Assembly (NCBI GenBank): GCA_021153325.1
Contig: JAGKTQ010000056.1
Coordinates: 1-6,336, forward strand
DNA from: Lachnospiraceae bacterium
Lineage (GTDB): Bacteria; Bacillota; Clostridia; Lachnospirales; Lachnospiraceae
Reading direction: 5' to 3'
DNA: 6,336 nucleotides
Positions within the stretch are counted from its first letter, which is position 1. Every line of letters starts with the position of its first letter. The translations under genes were made by a program, and so were the position numbers. The notes beneath the pieces are model-generated. The model was not told the DNA's origin, did no database searches, and was given only the letters and a program-made list of their open reading frames with translations. Positions 4,551 to 6,336 of the stretch are shown one piece after another.

Positions 4551-6086
4551 TTACTTACATTCTGCCTGTACACCTTCAGACCATGGCATCAGCATATCCA
4601 GTTCTTCCGGATTGTTACGCCAGTTAGTATCCGGCATATATAAGAGCAGATATTCAAGATAGGTATAAACATTGAGACCGTTTGCTTTGGCGGTTTCAAT
4701 GATACTGTATACCGCAGCAGATGCAGAAGCTCCCTTTGGAGTATCTGCGAAAAGCCAGTTTTTGCGTCCAACAGTGAATGGACGAATGGCGTTTTCAGCT
4801 GCATTGTTTGAAATGGAACATCTGCCATCAAGCAGATAGTTTTCCATGTATTTCTTCTGATTCTTGGCATAAGTCACAGCTTTGCCAAGTGCAGATCCAT
4901 TTAATACATTAAGATTTTCGAGCCAACACCAAAAAGCCTCAAGAATCGGTTTTTCCAATTCAAGACGCTTGAGCCTACGGTCTTCAGGAGAGAGATGTTT
5001 TAAATCTCTTTCGATTTCGAAAAGCTGGTTGCAGTAATCCCTGCCGATTTCAGCATTGGTCAGTGGTTCATCGGTGCCAGTTTTCTTAGGAATCGCTTCG
5101 ATGAACTTCCTTCTCAGGTGTGCCCAACAACCACATCTGGTGATACCGGTCAGCTTGTTGTAGCCGGAATAACCATCAGAATGGACAAAACCTTTAAAGT
5201 CTTTCAGGAATACGACCGCATGGTCACCATTTCTGGAAGGCTGGTAATCGTAAAGGATGACTGGCGGCTTGCCATCATCACCTGTACGGTACAGCCACAT
5301 GTAGGACTTTGTCTGAGGTTTTTTCCCTTCCTCTTTAAGTACCTGCACCGGTGTTTCATCACAGTGAACAATGTCGCGTTCCAGAAGTTTCTTCTGCAGA
5401 TGTTCAACAACCGGCATCAGATAATCTTGTGAGCAACGAATTACCCAGTTTGCCATGGTGGCTCTGGATAAAGAAAGTCCCATGCGCTCCCATTCTTTCT
5501 CCTGACGGTACAGAGGAACACTGTTAACGTACTTCTGATACATTACGTTTGCCACTGAACTTGGAGAAGCAAGGGAATGATTCATAAGAGATGTCGGTGT
5601 CAATGCCTTTTTGATAAAAGGACGTTCTGTGTGTTTGCAGCGCGGACACTCGTAGGACATTCTTACATAACGGACAATCTGCAGTTTTGCAGGAATGTAT
5701 TCCAGTTCCTCACGGACTACTTCTTTTCCAATAGGACGCAGAGCAGAATTACAGTGATCACAATACTGTTCCTCTTTGGCTGTTTCACAGAGGATTTCCC
5801 TGACAGGCAGATCCTTGATGATTTCCTCCCGTTTAGTCTTAGGGTTGTTACGGACATAACCTTTGACTTCTTTGGAAATCGGTTCTGGAACGGATGCATC
5901 CGCTTCAACTTCCGCCTCATTAAAGAGGGAAAGCTGTCCGTCAACCTGTTTTGGAGTCTTTTCGCTGGATGGTCCAAATTTCTCTTTTCGAAGAAGCATG
6001 ACCATTTCAGTAAGGTTGTTTACCTGGCTCTGTAAGTCTTTGATTGTATTTTCAAGGTGCTCGATATAAGCATCTTTTGCATTCAT
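4551..6086 (-). CDS. tnpC: IS66-family transposase TnpC (DDE)
   Basis: The protein has 511 residues, full length for the family. Order of parts: a leucine-zipper-like coiled coil, about residues 7-36, followed by KFGPSSEK; an IS66 zinc finger with C109/C112 and C147/C150; a DDE domain with D243 in VHCDETPVQ, D304 in VHSDGYSGY and E431 in NNAAENAIRPF, including the CGCWAHLRRKF segment (318-328); and a C-terminal IS66_C region with YSIIETAKANGLNVYTYL (460-477). All catalytic residues are present and the frame is unbroken, so the protein is probably active. It cuts and joins element ends, in the cytoplasm or nucleoid, together with TnpA and TnpB. The start at ATG 6086 has GAGGAA (6102-6097) ten bases upstream, a somewhat long spacer. 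The gap to tnpB is 94 bases, unlike the tight overlap seen in many IS66 elements. Confidence 0.96.
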   Translation of the reverse strand: MNAKDAYIEHLENTIKDLQSQVNNLTEMVMLLRKEKFGPSSEKTPKQVDGQLSLFNEAEVEADASVPEPISKEVKGYVRNNPKTKREEIIKDLPVREILCETAKEEQYCDHCNSALRPIGKEVVREELEYIPAKLQIVRYVRMSYECPRCKHTERPFIKKALTPTSLMNHSLASPSSVANVMYQKYVNSVPLYRQEKEWERMGLSLSRATMANWVIRCSQDYLMPVVEHLQKKLLERDIVHCDETPVQVLKEEGKKPQTKSYMWLYRTGDDGKPPVILYDYQPSRNGDHAVVFLKDFKGFVHSDGYSGYNKLTGITRCGCWAHLRRKFIEAIPKKTGTDEPLTNAEIGRDYCNQLFEIERDLKHLSPEDRRLKRLELEKPILEAFWCWLENLNVLNGSALGKAVTYAKNQKKYMENYLLDGRCSISNNAAENAIRPFTVGRKNWLFADTPKGASASAAVYSIIETAKANGLNVYTYLEYLLLYMPDTNWRNNPEELDMLMPWSEGVQAECK

Positions 6087-6096
6087 AATTCGTTAA

Positions 6097-6129
6097 TTCC
6101 TCATCACTTTTGATGAGATAATTATACCA
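6097..6129 (-). promoter_or_regulatory. extended -10 box and SD-masking hairpin before tnpC
   Basis: TGGTATAAT (6129-6121) is a full extended -10 element (TGnTATAAT); no good -35 box is visible, which extended -10 promoters tolerate. Directly after it CTCATCA (6117-6111) pairs with TGATGAG (6106-6100) around the loop AAAG. The second arm overlaps the tnpC Shine-Dalgarno GAGGAA (6102-6097). If the promoter works, RNA would start within or just before this hairpin. Together these suggest separate, damped expression of tnpC. Confidence 0.4.
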
Positions 6130-6180
6130 CAAAACATGCCAAAAACCCAGTAAATACGGGCATTTGTGCAAGTTTTATCA

Positions 6181-6336
6181 TTAGCAGAAAGCAGCTTTTT
6201 CTGCAGGAAGGATCATAGATTTCTGCTCTATTTCAAGACCTTCCATAAGCCATCGGAACTGCTGCCATGAAATGGGTTTTACCTCTTTCTGAGTCCTTGG
6301 CCATTTAAAGCTTCCATTTTCAAGCCGTTTGTAAAG
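6181..6336 (-). CDS. tnpB: IS66 accessory protein TnpB (Orf2), C-terminal end
   Basis: The last 51 codons are present, ending in TAA at 6183-6181; the start is beyond the window. The run LYKRLENGSFKWPR and then ISWQQFRWLMEGLEIEQ is the highly conserved C-terminal pattern of IS66 TnpB, a small protein (usually about 115-120 residues) needed for transposition but of unclear chemistry. It lies upstream of tnpC in the same direction. A weak hairpin with TTTTT (about 6142-6170) lies in the gap, too poor to call a terminator. Confidence 0.95.
   Translation of the reverse strand, partial: LYKRLENGSFKWPRTQKEVKPISWQQFRWLMEGLEIEQKSMILPAEKAAFC

Larger units (their letters stand above)
4477..6336 (-). 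mobile_element. IS66-family insertion sequence, partial
   Basis: It contains the end of tnpB, the whole of tnpC, a terminator and one terminal repeat, in the standard IS66 order. tnpA and the other terminal repeat would lie beyond 6336. The genes read toward 4477. Base composition is visibly less AT-rich than in the ABC-F to membrane-protein cluster, consistent with an independent origin. Confidence 0.9.

Noticed and set aside
5577..6035. 152-codon plus-strand frame opposite tnpC
   Set aside because: It is a shadow of the intact IS66 transposase frame, which has all family motifs. The plus translation shows no recognisable domain.
6142..6170. Terminator between tnpB and tnpC
   Set aside because: The possible stem (CCCGT with AC(T)GGG) is short and bulged, and a second pairing uses the T-run itself. 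Too weak to call.

Overview
The window looks like accessory DNA from a low-GC Gram-positive (Firmicutes/Clostridia-type) bacterium. The DNA is AT-rich, the start sites carry strong AGGAGG-type ribosome binding sites, and GTG starts occur. The resistance-like gene content and IS66/IS110 elements would fit a gut anaerobe. The host assignment is inference; nothing here names a species. Every gene I accept lies on the minus strand, so transcription runs from right to left.

Right part (4477-6336): one end of an IS66-family insertion sequence. It holds the last 51 residues of TnpB, a complete 511-residue TnpC transposase with a CxxC...CxxC zinc finger and a DDE site, a strong intrinsic terminator, and a terminal inverted repeat beginning GTAAGCG at 4477. 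The other end is outside the window.

Middle part (1072-4476): a four-gene, same-strand cluster. A leader of about 290-300 bases, with a possible four-codon leader peptide and an attenuator-like terminator, precedes an ABC-F ATPase of the antibiotic-resistance (ribosome protection) type. This is followed closely by a small nucleotidyltransferase of the lincosamide/aminoglycoside type, a YiaC-like GNAT acetyltransferase, and a small two-helix membrane protein of unknown function. The first three are spaced like an operon (gaps of 15 and 30 bases). Together they resemble a drug-resistance module that protects the ribosome and chemically modifies drugs, but no substrate can be read from the sequence.

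Left part (1-about 1029): the 5' portion of an IS110-family element. The transposase (RuvC-like DEDD half, D7, E57, D99, D102) runs off the window at base 1. The roughly 250 bases upstream of it appear to encode a bridge RNA. On the minus strand they form a 5' stem-loop, a target-binding-loop-like structure with two 12-base guide strands around a small hairpin, and a second, donor-loop-like structure. The left guide strand contains AATTCCAAT, and the same nine bases lie at the predicted host/element junction (1037-1029), as expected if this RNA chose this site. A second, longer match (AATTCCAATAG) sits just after the GNAT stop codon, about 560 bases away.

The most interesting signals are therefore the putative bridge RNA with its own target visible, and the leader of the ABC-F gene. 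The module lies between two insertion sequences of different families.
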